A stretch of 64,000 bases of DNA from Marinobacter koreensis (GTDB taxonomy: Bacteria; Pseudomonadota; Gammaproteobacteria; Pseudomonadales; Oleiphilaceae), in the NCBI RefSeq assembly GCF_023156285.1, contig NZ_JAKZAJ010000002.1, forward strand, positions 620,001 through 684,000. The letters run 5' to 3'. Numbering within the stretch: position 1 is the stretch's first letter; each line of letters opens with the position of its first letter. This document shows positions 1 through 11,426 of the stretch, piece after piece. The position numbers and the translations under genes are program-made. The notes beneath the pieces were generated by a model. The model saw only the letters and a program-made list of their open reading frames with translations, searched no databases and was not told where the DNA came from.

Positions 1-1402
1 ACAGTACCCAGTACAGGGAGATGAAGACCGGCATCTGCACGAGGATCGGGAGGCAGCCGCCCAGCGGATTGATTTTTTCCCGCTTGTAGAGCGCCATCAT
101 CTCCTGCGACATTCGCTGACGATCGTCGCCGTAGAGCTCCTTCAGGCGGGTAAGCTGAGGTGCCACTGCCCGCATCTTCGCCATTGACCGGTAACTGGTG
201 GCGGACAGATGGAAGAACAGCGCCTTGACACAGACCGTCAGGAGAATGATTGATACGCCCCAGTTGCCGAGCAGGCCATGGAACCACTGGAGGACGTAGA
301 AAAGCGGCAGGGAGATAAAGAACAGCCAGCCGAAATCAACGGTACGGTCGAGGTTCGGAGCAACGGTCTCAAGACGGTCGATGATTTTGGGCCCGACATA
401 GATATTGCCACCGACCTCGGCGGTTTCTCCAGGCGCGACTTCGGTTGCCGGGTAAACAAAGCCCATGACATTCAGATTGCCACGATGCGTGCTCTGGAAC
501 TGGGCAGGAACGTCTTTCGTCGGAATCCAGGCGCTCAGGAAGTAATGCTGGAGAAACGCCATCCAGCCGCCATTGACCGTTCGATTGATCTTGGTGTCCT
601 TCAGATCGTCGAGGCTGTGCTTTTCATAGGGATCTTCCGGCGAGCTGAGCACCAGTCCCAGAAACGAGCGAATCCCCATGCTGGTCTGTGCGGTGGGATC
701 CGGAGACTGATCGCGAACGATCTTGCCGGTGAAGTTCGCTTTCCAGGGCTGGTCGGTGGTGTTGTCAATCAGGTACCGAACACCGATTTCGTAGCTGTCC
801 CGCTGGAACTGATAGCGCTTGGTGATTTTGACGCCATTGTCGGCTACGAATGTAAGGTCGACCGTCAGTTGATCGGTACCGTCCTCGAGCTGGTAGCTGG
901 TGGCCCGGCTCTGGTAGACCGGGGCTTGGCCATTACGCTGGCTGTCCGGTCCGTCCTGGCCAATCAGACCACTTTCCAGAACGTAGGTACGCTCCTGGGT
1001 ATTGTTCAGAAGCTTCAGCGACGCTTTGCTGTTCAGGGACTTGGAGTAGTTGAGCAGGGAAGCCTGAACCAGGTTGCCACTCACGCGATCGATTTTGAGG
1101 TCATAAACGTCGGTGCGAACGGTGATGTAACGGTTTTCAACCTGATTGCCATCAGTTGCAGCCGGTGCGTTGGACTGATGGGTTTCCGGCGTGGTCAGTT
1201 CTTCGCCGGTTGCCGTGCCCGAATTGTCCCCGGGCAGCTGCATGCCGTCGGTACCACTGTGCGAAGCAGAACCGTCTGCTTGTGACACCTGTGCCGTTTC
1301 GGTCGGCTGGGGCGCCTGGTGATAATCCTCGTTCCAGGCCAGCACCATCAGATAACTGACAATCGCCAGGCCGGCAAACAATACAATGCGTTTAATATCC
1401 AT
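1..1402 (-). CDS. yidC: membrane protein insertase YidC (partial, C-terminus beyond window)
   Basis: Inserts and folds inner-membrane proteins, alone or with SecYEG. The protein starts MDIKRIVLFAGLA, an N-terminal membrane anchor followed by a large periplasmic beta-domain (roughly residues 60-350) and then the first conserved core segments (FFISLPLFYVLQWFHGLLGN, the cytoplasmic hairpin with MAKMRAVAPQ and DRQRMSQEMMALYK, and NPLGGCLPILVQMPVF). About 467 residues are present; the family in gammaproteobacteria is about 550-570, so the last transmembrane helices lie off the left edge. It follows yidD by only a few bases and belongs to the rpmH-rnpA-yidD-yidC operon. Start chosen at the ATG after yidD. 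Confidence 0.97.
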   Translation of the reverse strand, partial: MDIKRIVLFAGLAIVSYLMVLAWNEDYHQAPQPTETAQVSQADGSASHSGTDGMQLPGDNSGTATGEELTTPETHQSNAPAATDGNQVENRYITVRTDVYDLKIDRVSGNLVQASLLNYSKSLNSKASLKLLNNTQERTYVLESGLIGQDGPDSQRNGQAPVYQSRATSYQLEDGTDQLTVDLTFVADNGVKITKRYQFQRDSYEIGVRYLIDNTTDQPWKANFTGKIVRDQSPDPTAQTSMGIRSFLGLVLSSPEDPYEKHSLDDLKDTKINRTVNGGWMAFLQHYFLSAWIPTKDVPAQFQSTHRGNLNVMGFVYPATEVAPGETAEVGGNIYVGPKIIDRLETVAPNLDRTVDFGWLFFISLPLFYVLQWFHGLLGNWGVSIILLTVCVKALFFHLSATSYRSMAKMRAVAPQLTRLKELYGDDRQRMSQEMMALYKREKINPLGGCLPILVQMPVFISLYWVL

Positions 1403-1406
1403 AGGA

Positions 1407-1655
1407 TTACTGTCTGGTCTGGGGGGTTTGAGTGAAACGCTCAGTGCCTGGAACCGGATCGTAGCCGCCTTCACTCCAGGGATGACACCTGCCCAGACGC
1501 CGGACAGTCAGATAGGAGCCTTTCAGTGCTCCGTGATGACTGATGGCCTCAACGGCGTATTGCGAACAGGTGGGATAATGGCGGCAGTGACTCGCCATCA
1601 TGGGACTGATTGCGTACTGATAGAAGCGAATGGGCAGAAGCAATAATTTGCGCAT
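1407..1655 (-). CDS. yidD: membrane protein insertion efficiency factor YidD
   Basis: Small (82 aa) membrane-associated protein that helps YidC-dependent insertion. The family hallmark is visible: an N-terminal amphipathic stretch ([18 protein letters not shown]) followed by the Cys-containing signature [15 protein letters not shown] and [15 protein letters not shown]. Its ATG overlaps the rnpA stop by one base (TAATG), so it is translationally coupled to rnpA. It precedes yidC by four bases. Confidence 0.96.
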   Translation of the reverse strand: MRKLLLLPIRFYQYAISPMMASHCRHYPTCSQYAVEAISHHGALKGSYLTVRRLGRCHPWSEGGYDPVPGTERFTQTPQTRQ

Positions 1656-2062
1656 TACCCTGTTCCTCTACCGGCAGGCTGTGACTCAGCTGCACGGGAT
1701 GGCGATGATTGGTGGTACTTTTTTTTCAGGCGGCGCCAGAGATCATTCAGGATGCTCTGGAGGGTCGGATTATCGAGAGAGGCCAGTCCCTGTCTTCCAA
1801 GGAGCACAATATCCACGCCTGGGAGGTCGTTCTGGTGTCTGAACGTCTCCCTGACCTGCCGTTTGACCCGATTTCTCTGGACCGCAAGTTTGAGGTTCCG
1901 TTTTGAGAACACCAAACCGACCCTGGCATGACCGAGATCATTCGGTGTAGCCAGGATCAGAAAGTTCCGGTGCGGAACCTTCAGCTTAACGTCGTCGAAG
2001 ACTTTGCTGTAATCCGCAGGCCGTAACAGACGGTGTGATTTCGGAAAACCCAAAGCCTTCAT
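1655..2062 (-). CDS. rnpA: ribonuclease P protein component
   Basis: Protein subunit of RNase P, which with the RNA subunit removes tRNA 5' leaders. 135 aa, the usual size. The RNR signature is present ([16 protein letters not shown], about residues 57-72), preceded by the RNA-binding core [22 protein letters not shown]. It lies between rpmH and yidD in the canonical order. Confidence 0.97.
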   Translation of the reverse strand: MKALGFPKSHRLLRPADYSKVFDDVKLKVPHRNFLILATPNDLGHARVGLVFSKRNLKLAVQRNRVKRQVRETFRHQNDLPGVDIVLLGRQGLASLDNPTLQSILNDLWRRLKKKYHQSSPSRAAESQPAGRGTG

Positions 2063-2076
2063 CAGGCGAACAGGGC

Positions 2077-2211
2077 TTACGCGGACAGACGTGCGCGACC
2101 CTTGGCACGGCGACGGGACAGCACCTTCCGGCCGTTGGCAGTGGCCATACGGGCACGGAAACCGTGGACGCGCTTACGCTTCAGGACGCTCGGTTGAAAC
2201 GTTCTTTTCAT
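2077..2211 (-). CDS. rpmH: 50S ribosomal protein L34
   Basis: 44-residue, very basic ribosomal protein starting [20 protein letters not shown] and ending KGRARLSA, a near-perfect match to bacterial L34. The reading frame is open for 34 more codons upstream, but the ATG at 2211 gives the conserved N-terminus. First gene of the rpmH-rnpA-yidD-yidC operon, transcribed away from the origin. Confidence 0.98.
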   Translation of the reverse strand: MKRTFQPSVLKRKRVHGFRARMATANGRKVLSRRRAKGRARLSA

Positions 2212-2284
2212 GGTGACGATCTCACAATTCAAAGTTGGGAATTCAGTAACTGGCTGGAAAATGTACAGCCAAAACAGGAGCGGC

Positions 2285-2313
2285 ATTCTATGCAACTGGC
2301 GGGGAAAATTCAA
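2285..2313 (-). promoter_or_regulatory. candidate sigma70 promoter of rpmH
   Basis: Reading the minus strand, TTGAAT (2313-2308) and TAGAAT (2290-2285) are separated by exactly 17 bases, about 74 bases upstream of the rpmH ATG. Two near-consensus hexamers with ideal spacing in the expected place; not tested. Confidence 0.5.
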
Positions 2314-2339
2314 TGGTTATTGGCAGTGTCGGGTCGGAT

Positions 2340-2730
2340 TTTGTCGGTGTTGGCGTGGATCGCTCGACACTAACAAATTCAATAAGTCTTTTATGAATTC
2401 TTTAAGGATTTATTATTACTGTTATTAGGCCCGACCTTTTCTGTGGAAAACCGGATTTTAGTCCGATTAATCAATAACGTGTACCGTTGACAAGGGTTTT
2501 GAAAAGACCGCGTGAGCCCTGTGGACGAAGGCCTTACGAAATGTGGGAAAGTGGCGATCGTATCTGAATCCTGAGTTGTCCACGGATCCGTCCCGCGGTT
2601 TCACACAGGCTTGAAGGCGGTCTGTACACACAGGGGTGTGGGTAACTCATCGAGAAAGAATTTCCTGTACACAAGGCTGTCAGTAAGTCTGTAACGTTAT
2701 GGTTTTAAAATAAATAAATTTCCACAGGCT
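2340..2730. other. putative chromosomal replication origin (oriC) in the rpmH-dnaA gap
   Basis: The 646-base rpmH-dnaA gap is where pseudomonad-type chromosomes carry oriC. It has an AT-rich stretch (about 2370-2430) that could be the unwinding element, and a series of DnaA-box-like 9-mers: TGTGGAAAA (2442), TGTGGACGA (2520), TGTGGGAAA (2542), TTGTCCACG (2576), TGTGGGTAA (2637), CTGTACACA (2622 and 2665) and ATTTCCACA (2718), plus GATC sites near 2356, 2556 and 2585. None is a perfect TTATCCACA box by eye. The remainder of the gap up to dnaA shows no gene. Confidence 0.75.
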
Positions 2731-2857
2731 GTTCATGACTCCGGATTCGGGCTTTCACTGCCAGGCCGGCTCGGGGTAGAATCCGAGGTCTTCTCTTGCT
2801 GCCGGAGCGTCGTTGTCCGGTACTAAGACTTTTCAGTGAATTCGGGAGTGGGCGGTC

Positions 2858-4312
2858 GTGCCGAACAGCGTGTGGCATCAATGTCTTGACGTACTCCGGG
2901 ACGAGTTTCCCGCACAGCAGTTCAACACCTGGTTGCGTCCCTTGCAGTCGGATCACCGTGACGGGCAGCTGGTGTTGTTCGCCCCAAACCGGTTTGTCAT
3001 GGACTGGGTGAACGAGAAATACCTGAGACGGATCGAGGAAGTACTGAAAGATCTGAACGGGGGTCAGGCGCCACGGGTCAATATGAAGGTCGGGTCCGCT
3101 CCCCGGGAAGAAGCGCCGGTGAGTCGTTCGCGCGATCCCCGGCCATCGACAGGAAGCCTTCGGGACGAGACGGGTGGCCAGGTCACGGAGGAAGAAAAAG
3201 GCGTTGCCGCAACGGTGGCGGGCAACTCAACGGTTCGCCCCAAAAGCGGAGGCGATCGCAGGGAGGTTCAGGTTGAGGGAGATATCAAGCATCAGAGCTT
3301 CCTGAACGAAGGCTTCACCTTTGAAACGTTCGTCGAGGGTAAATCGAACCAGCTGGCGCGGGCCGCGTCCATGCAGGTGGCGGAAAATCCCGGCGGGGCC
3401 TACAACCCTCTGTTTCTCTATGGTGGTGTCGGCCTGGGTAAGACGCACCTTATGCATGCGATCGGCAATGAAATTGTCCGGCGCAATCCCCGTGCGAAGG
3501 TGGCGTACCTGCGATCCGAGCGTTTCGTGGCCGATATGGTCAAGGCGCTGCAACTGAACGCGATCAATGAATTCAAGCGGTACTACCGGTCGGTGGATGC
3601 GTTGCTGATCGATGATATCCAGTTCTTCGCCCGCAAGGAGCGGTCCCAGGAAGAATTTTTCCACACCTTCAACGCGCTGCTGGAGGGTGGTCAACAGGTC
3701 ATCGTTACCTGTGACCGGTTCCCGAAAGAGATTTCCGATATGGAGGAACGGCTCAAGTCACGTTTCGGCTGGGGGCTGACGGTGATGGTGGAGCCGCCGG
3801 AGCTGGAAACCCGGGTCGCCATCCTGATGAAAAAGGCGGAACAGGCGAATGTGAAGCTCAGCAGCGAAGCGGCGTTCTTCATCGCCCAGAAAATCCGGTC
3901 CAATGTTCGTGAGCTAGAAGGAGCGCTACGTCTGGTGATAGCGAATGCTCACTTCACAGGGTCTGAAATTACCCCCTCGTTTATCCGGGAAAGTCTCAAG
4001 GATCTTCTGGCACTGCACGAAAAGCAGGTGAGCATCGACAACATTCAGAGAACCGTGGCGGAATACTACAAGATCAAGGTTGCCGATCTGCTGTCCAAGC
4101 GCCGTACCCGTACTGTTACGAGGCCGAGACAGGTCGCGATGTCGTTGTCCAAGGAGCTGACCAACCACAGCCTGCCGGAAATCGGTGACGCCTTCGGTGG
4201 CCGGGACCATACGACGGTTCTCCATGCCTGCAAGAAGATTTTGGAGTTGCAGGAGACCGATCCGGGCATCCGAGAGGATTATCAGAATTTTATGAGACTG
4301 CTGACCACCTGA
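2858..4312 (+). CDS. dnaA: chromosomal replication initiator protein DnaA
   Basis: AAA+ initiator that binds DnaA boxes and opens oriC. 484 aa with all four domains: N-terminal DnaB/DiaA-interaction domain ([13 protein letters not shown], then FNTWLRPLQ), a variable Ser/Arg/Glu-rich linker (about 85-150), the AAA+ domain with Walker [10 protein letters not shown] (about 189-197) and Walker [10 protein letters not shown] (about 248), and the C-terminal DNA-binding helix-turn-helix with [14 protein letters not shown] and [11 protein letters not shown] (about 428-455). Start is GTG at 2858 with GGGAG just upstream; this gives the N-terminus typical of pseudomonad DnaA. Confidence 0.98.
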   Translation: MPNSVWHQCLDVLRDEFPAQQFNTWLRPLQSDHRDGQLVLFAPNRFVMDWVNEKYLRRIEEVLKDLNGGQAPRVNMKVGSAPREEAPVSRSRDPRPSTGSLRDETGGQVTEEEKGVAATVAGNSTVRPKSGGDRREVQVEGDIKHQSFLNEGFTFETFVEGKSNQLARAASMQVAENPGGAYNPLFLYGGVGLGKTHLMHAIGNEIVRRNPRAKVAYLRSERFVADMVKALQLNAINEFKRYYRSVDALLIDDIQFFARKERSQEEFFHTFNALLEGGQQVIVTCDRFPKEISDMEERLKSRFGWGLTVMVEPPELETRVAILMKKAEQANVKLSSEAAFFIAQKIRSNVRELEGALRLVIANAHFTGSEITPSFIRESLKDLLALHEKQVSIDNIQRTVAEYYKIKVADLLSKRRTRTVTRPRQVAMSLSKELTNHSLPEIGDAFGGRDHTTVLHACKKILELQETDPGIREDYQNFMRLLTT

Positions 4313-4373
4313 TGCGGGGCGTTGGCTGCTACATTCATCCTTCCAATCCACAGATAGAAGAAAGCTGAGTGCC

Positions 4374-5477
4374 ATGAAACTGACGATCAGCCGTGAATCC
4401 CTGCTCACGCCTCTGCAAAGCATTGCCGGGGTGGTTGAGAAAAAACAGACAATGCCCGTGCTGTCCAACGTATTGTTGGTGGCCGAGGACAACACACTGA
4501 CCATGACCGGTACCAATATGGAAGTCGAGCTGGTCGGTCGGGTCACCCCGGTCCACGTGGATCAACCGGGGCGCATTACCGTGCCTGCCCGAAAGCTCGC
4601 GGATATCTGTCGGGCCCTGGGTGACGAGGCACCGATCGAGCTCTCGGTAGAGGGAGACCGGATGCACCTGCGGTCCGGGAACAGTCATTTCACCCTGTCC
4701 ACGCTGCCCGCCGAACATTTTCCCAATGTGGAAGACGAAGACGAGAGTTTCCGGCTTGAGCTGCCGCAAAAGGAACTGGGCCGGATGCTCGATGCCACGG
4801 CTTTTGCGATGGCCCAGCAGGATGTCCGTTATTATCTGAACGGTCTGCTTCTGGAAGTATCGTCCGATCACGTTCGCACAGTGGCCACAGACGGGCACCG
4901 TCTGGCAATGGCACACCTGGAACTGGCGACCAACTGTCCCGAGCTTCGGCAGGTGATTGTGCCGCGGAAAGGGGTACTGGAGCTCGCCCGCCTGTTGGAC
5001 GATGTCGAAACGCCGGTAACGCTGGTGATCGGGGACAATCACCTTCGGGCGACGGTGGGTGCCTACACCTTTACCTCGAAGCTGATCGAAGGCAAATTCC
5101 CGGACTACAACCGGGTTATCCCCCGTGGTGGCGACAAGGTGGTTCTGGCAGATCGGGCAACGCTGAAGAACACCCTGCAGCGTGCGGGCATTCTGTCGCA
5201 CGAAAATATCCGGGGGGTGCGGCTGAACCTGTCGCCTAACCAGCTGGAAGTGTTTGCCAACAACCCGGACCAGGAACAGGCCGAAGACGCGCTCCCGGTG
5301 GAGTATCAGGGCGAATCACTGCAGATCGGGTTTAATGTAGGCTACCTGGTGGATGTGATGAACGCACTGGACGATGACCAGGTGAAGCTGACGCTGTCCA
5401 ACCCGAACAGCAGTGCGTTGATTGAGTCGGAAAACGATAACCGGTGTCTGTACGTGGTCATGCCGATGCGGCTGTAG
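4374..5477 (+). CDS. dnaN: DNA polymerase III beta subunit (sliding clamp)
   Basis: Ring-shaped dimeric processivity clamp of the replicative polymerase. 367 aa, the standard length, three repeated clamp folds; starts MKLTISRESLLTPLQSIAGV and ends with the conserved YVVMPMRL. Sits 61 bases after dnaA in the usual order; AGAAGAAAG precedes the ATG. Confidence 0.98.
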   Translation: MKLTISRESLLTPLQSIAGVVEKKQTMPVLSNVLLVAEDNTLTMTGTNMEVELVGRVTPVHVDQPGRITVPARKLADICRALGDEAPIELSVEGDRMHLRSGNSHFTLSTLPAEHFPNVEDEDESFRLELPQKELGRMLDATAFAMAQQDVRYYLNGLLLEVSSDHVRTVATDGHRLAMAHLELATNCPELRQVIVPRKGVLELARLLDDVETPVTLVIGDNHLRATVGAYTFTSKLIEGKFPDYNRVIPRGGDKVVLADRATLKNTLQRAGILSHENIRGVRLNLSPNQLEVFANNPDQEQAEDALPVEYQGESLQIGFNVGYLVDVMNALDDDQVKLTLSNPNSSALIESENDNRCLYVVMPMRL

Positions 5478-5515
5478 CCGATCGGACAGGGACCGGATAC
5501 GGGAGAGAGAACACC

Positions 5516-6787
5516 ATGGGTACTGTGACGAATGGAATCAAAGGGGCGTTCCGGATTGGCCAGACGTTGTCGGTCCTCGGGCGCACGGGGCTGAACTGGG
5601 TCCGGGGTGATCGGCCCCCTGCCCCGCGTTTGCTGCGTCAGACGTTTGAATCGCTCGGCGCTACCTATATCAAGCTGGGTCAATTCATTGCCAGTTCTCC
5701 CACCTTTTTTCCCAAGGAATACGTGGAAGAATTCCAGTACTGTCTGGACAGAACCCCGAGCCTGCCTTACGGCGTGATCAAGAAAATCATCCGGGACGAA
5801 CTCGGTCGGCCGATTGAGTCGGTGTTCTCGGAAATTGATCCCGTGGCGCTGGCGTCCGCGTCGATTGCCCAGGTGCACGCGGCCCGGCTGGTCACCGGGG
5901 AAGAAGTGGTGATCAAGGTCCAGAAGCCCGGTGTCGAGAACATTCTTCTGACCGACCTCAATTTCCTGTATCTGTCTTCACGGATTCTGGAAACCCTGGC
6001 TCCGAAGCTGTCCTGGACGTCGTTGTCCGGCATTGTTGAGGAAATCCAGCGGACCATGATGGAAGAATGTGATTTCATCAAGGAGGCAAACAACCTCAAG
6101 GTATTCCGGGCGTTTCTCCACAATACCCATAATGAAGAAGCCACCTGCCCCCGGGTGTACGAACATTGCAGTACCCGCCGGATTCTGACGATGGAGCGCT
6201 TTCACGGCGTTCCGTTGACGGATCTGGAGAGTATCCGGGGCTATGCGCGTGATCCCGAGCATACGCTGATCACTGCAATGAACACCTGGTTTGCCAGCCT
6301 GACCCAATGTGAATTTTTCCACGCGGACGTACACGCCGGAAATCTGATGGTACTCAAGGATGGCCGGGTTGGTTTTATCGATTTCGGCATTGTGGGCAGA
6401 ATCAAACCGGATACCTGGCAGGCGGTCAGTGATTTCATTTCTGCGATCATGGTCGGGAACTTCGAAGGAATGGCCGACGCCATGGTCCGGATCGGCGTGA
6501 CGCGGCAGACTGTAAAGGTTGGCGATCTTGCCGGTGATTTGCGGCGACTCTATCAGCAGATGGATAAGATGGTGCCGGACCAGGTGCCTTATGAAGCGGA
6601 ACAGGCCGAGGATGATGTAAACAACATCCTGATGGACATGGTAAAGGTTGGCGAAAGCCATGGTCTGCACTTCCCGAGGGAGTTTGCCCTGTTGCTGAAG
6701 CAGTTCCTGTACTTTGACCGTTACGTCCACATCCTCGCCCCTGAAATGGATGTGTTTATGGACGAACGGCTGAACATGCTGCACTGA
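5516..6787 (+). CDS. ABC1/AarF/UbiB-family atypical kinase-like protein
   Basis: Belongs to the ABC1 (UbiB/COQ8/ADCK) atypical kinase family, whose best-known members support ubiquinone biosynthesis. 423 aa from the ATG at 5516, which has GGGAGAGA upstream; an upstream in-frame start at 5444 would overlap dnaN and is rejected. Visible family motifs: KLGQ (about 54-57), the Ala-rich nucleotide loop ASASIAQVHAA with VVIKVQKPG (about 118-140), EECDFIKEANN (about 182), catalytic-loop HADVHAGNL (about 268) and the metal-binding FIDFG (about 286). The catalytic loop reads DVHAGN rather than the usual DPHPGN. Unlike E. coli UbiB it lacks an obvious C-terminal pair of membrane helices. It sits between dnaN and recF and is closed by a strong terminator. 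Substrate unknown. Confidence 0.9.
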   Translation: MGTVTNGIKGAFRIGQTLSVLGRTGLNWVRGDRPPAPRLLRQTFESLGATYIKLGQFIASSPTFFPKEYVEEFQYCLDRTPSLPYGVIKKIIRDELGRPIESVFSEIDPVALASASIAQVHAARLVTGEEVVIKVQKPGVENILLTDLNFLYLSSRILETLAPKLSWTSLSGIVEEIQRTMMEECDFIKEANNLKVFRAFLHNTHNEEATCPRVYEHCSTRRILTMERFHGVPLTDLESIRGYARDPEHTLITAMNTWFASLTQCEFFHADVHAGNLMVLKDGRVGFIDFGIVGRIKPDTWQAVSDFISAIMVGNFEGMADAMVRIGVTRQTVKVGDLAGDLRRLYQQMDKMVPDQVPYEAEQAEDDVNNILMDMVKVGESHGLHFPREFALLLKQFLYFDRYVHILAPEMDVFMDERLNMLH

Positions 6788-6827
6788 GGATTCGGTCGCC
6801 TTAAACGCACAGGTTTTGTACACTAAG

Positions 6828-6862
6828 ACAGCGCCGGGGAATGGTCCCCGGCGCTGTTTTTC
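6828..6862 (+). terminator. rho-independent terminator after the ABC1 kinase gene
   Basis: Perfect 13-bp stem ACAGCGCCGGGGA / TCCCCGGCGCTGT with a 4-base loop (atgg), followed by TTTT. It lies 40 bases after the kinase stop and 40 bases before recF, so recF-gyrB probably has its own promoter or depends on read-through. Confidence 0.88.
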
Positions 6863-6901
6863 GTTCTGTCCGTTGCCCTCCCCTGGAATGCCAATTTCTG
6901 T

Positions 6902-8035
6902 ATGGCTCTTGTAAGACTCCAGACTGAAGATTTCCGAAATCTGTCACCGGATCCGGTGACGTTCTCGCCGTCTTTTAACCTTTTATACGGTGCCAACGGG
7001 AGCGGCAAGACCAGTATTCTGGAGGCCATCGGTTATCTTGGTCTTGGTCGTTCCTTTCGGGTAAGTCGACACAAGGCCGTGGTTCGCCACGGGCAGACAC
7101 GGTTTACGGTTTTCGGTGGACTGGATCGCGGTAACAGTGACGCTGAAGGCTGGCATTCAGAGAGTGCAGGGCTGAGCCACCGCCTCGGGATTGCCCGCGA
7201 TGTCACGCTCAAAGAAACAGTGTTACGTGTTGACGGCGAGAACGTGCGAAGCCTTTCCCGACTGGCGAAACACCTGCCTGTTTCTGTGATCGATCCCGGC
7301 GTTTTCGATATCGTCGCAGGTGGCCCCGGGAAACGAAGACAGTTCCTCGATTGGGCAGTGTTCCACGTGGAACCTTCTTTTGCCTCGATCTGGCAACAGT
7401 GTCAGAGAGTCACGTCACAGCGGAATCAGACGCTGAGAAATGGTAGACTGGACGAATCCCTGTTACGTGTCTGGGACAGCCAATATGCGCAGCTCAGTGA
7501 ACAGTTGAGTGAGCACCGGCAAGACACCTTTGACCAGTTCGCCAGGGCGTTTGAGCGTCTGGTCGATGAAGTCGATGTTCCGTGGACCCGCGGTCTGAAA
7601 CTGGAATTCTTTCCGGGCTGGGACCGATCACAATCTCTGCCTGAGATTTTGATGAGTCATCGTGAGCAGGAATTTAAAATTGGGCATACGTTGTATGGAC
7701 CCAACAGAGCGGACATTCGCCTGAAGTTTCAGGGCCGTCCCGTCGCCGAAACATTTTCCCGAGGCCAGCAGAAAACACTGGTGATTTTGATGAAAATCGC
7801 GCAGGGCATGGTTCTCAGTGGATTGGGTCGACAGGTCACGTTTTTACTCGACGACATCAACGCCGAACTGGACATGGGCCACCGGGCCATGTTGGCGCAG
7901 AAACTTCGGTCGCTCGGCAGCCAGGTCTTCATCACTTCGATTGAACACCCGGCACCAGAGTCTCTCTGGGGAATGGGCGACGTACCGGAATACAGAATGT
8001 TCCACGTGGAACATGGCAAATTGACGGAAGAATAA
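6902..8035 (+). CDS. recF: DNA replication and repair protein RecF
   Basis: SMC-like ATPase that loads RecA at gaps with RecO and RecR. 377 aa. Walker A GANGSGKTS (about 32-40), ABC-type signature FSRGQQKTLVILM (about 285-297) and Walker B TFLLDDINAELD (about 313-324) are all present. Starts MALVRLQTEDFRNLSP. Followed after 72 bases by gyrB. Confidence 0.97.
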   Translation: MALVRLQTEDFRNLSPDPVTFSPSFNLLYGANGSGKTSILEAIGYLGLGRSFRVSRHKAVVRHGQTRFTVFGGLDRGNSDAEGWHSESAGLSHRLGIARDVTLKETVLRVDGENVRSLSRLAKHLPVSVIDPGVFDIVAGGPGKRRQFLDWAVFHVEPSFASIWQQCQRVTSQRNQTLRNGRLDESLLRVWDSQYAQLSEQLSEHRQDTFDQFARAFERLVDEVDVPWTRGLKLEFFPGWDRSQSLPEILMSHREQEFKIGHTLYGPNRADIRLKFQGRPVAETFSRGQQKTLVILMKIAQGMVLSGLGRQVTFLLDDINAELDMGHRAMLAQKLRSLGSQVFITSIEHPAPESLWGMGDVPEYRMFHVEHGKLTEE

Positions 8036-10522
<2,487 letters not shown>

Positions 10523-10540
10523 GGGTATCCGGGTGTCTAG

Positions 10541-10561
10541 TCCTGAAATAGGTTTACACCT
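10541..10561 (+). repeat. IS left terminal inverted repeat
   Basis: TCCTGAAATAGGTTTACACC plus the following T; 19 of 21 positions match the complement of the repeat at 11806-11826. It overlaps no coding sequence and lies just beyond the orfB stop. Confidence 0.88.
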
Positions 10562-10565
10562 ATTT

Positions 10566-11426
10566 CTATCGAAACGCCCGGTGCACCGCATCGGGCGTTT
10601 TGTATTTTAAGGCCAGATGTGGCCGTCTTGTGTTATAGGTCTGCACGGACTGATCAACCATCTTTTGAGCTTCCGCCAAGTTCTTGGGAAGCACCAGTAA
10701 GAACTCTGTTTTTAGTATCCCATTCACCCTCTCGGCCAGCGCATTCTGGTAGCAGTCGTAGCCATCTGTCATCGAACAACGAATACCGTACTTGGCATGA
10801 AGTTGCTGATAAGGGGCTGAGCAGTAATGGACGCCCCGATCCGAGTGATGAACCAGCCCTCCAGAGTATTGCCTACCCTTCAACGCTTTTTGCATGGCTT
10901 GTATTACGGCCGCCGTATGGAGCGTGTCATGCACGTGGTGGCCCACGATTTTGCGTGAGAAGGCATCCGTAATCAGGCTGAGATAGGCTGAGCCTTGACG
11001 TGTCGGCAAATAGGTAATGTCTGCCACCCAGAGCTGCTCGGGCGCGTCTGGCACGATTTGCTCCGGGCCTTTCAGTAGGTTGGGGTGGCAGCGAAAGTGG
11101 TGATGGCTGTGCGTAGTCTTATGATAGGCCCGCTTACGAGGAACCAGTTGTCGGTGAGCTCGCAGGAGATCAAATAGTCGGTCCCGGCCTATGTGCAGAG
11201 CCTTCGGTTTAAGGAGTGAATGCAGCTTGCGGGTGCCCAGACGGGGCTGGTGCAGGCGCTCTTCCCGTACAAAGTCCAGCACCAAGAGATTGTGAGCCTG
11301 ACGAGCTGCATCAGCTTTGAAGTGCTGGTAATACGCCTGTCGGGAGAAACCTAGATATCGGCAAGCCCGAGTAACGTTCAGGCCTTGGATCTGCTTTTGC
11401 GCGAGGACTTGCCGGACCGCTTTTTT
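10566..11426 (-). CDS. IS3-family transposase OrfB (DDE catalytic part, made by -1 frameshift)
   Basis: Carries the HTH_21 and rve integrase core domains. DDE residues are visible in VADITYLP, HHSDRGVHY and NALAERVNGILK. The frame is open upstream of the TTG at 11285 through LGFSRQAYYQHFKADAA and RYKKAVRQVL to a stop near 11471, with no ATG, so the product is most likely translated as a fusion with OrfA by -1 slippage at A AAA AAG (11426-11420). It shows no internal stop and looks intact. Confidence 0.88.
   Translation of the reverse strand, partial: KKAVRQVLAQKQIQGLNVTRACRYLGFSRQAYYQHFKADAARQAHNLLVLDFVREERLHQPRLGTRKLHSLLKPKALHIGRDRLFDLLRAHRQLVPRKRAYHKTTHSHHHFRCHPNLLKGPEQIVPDAPEQLWVADITYLPTRQGSAYLSLITDAFSRKIVGHHVHDTLHTAAVIQAMQKALKGRQYSGGLVHHSDRGVHYCSAPYQQLHAKYGIRCSMTDGYDCYQNALAERVNGILKTEFLLVLPKNLAEAQKMVDQSVQTYNTRRPHLALKYKTPDAVHRAFR

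Noticed and set aside
278-1285. 335-codon plus-strand open frame
   Set aside because: Antisense to yidC; no family resemblance.
5444-5515. 24-codon upstream extension of the ABC1 kinase frame
   Set aside because: Overlaps dnaN and has no conserved residues; the ATG at 5516 has a good ribosome site.
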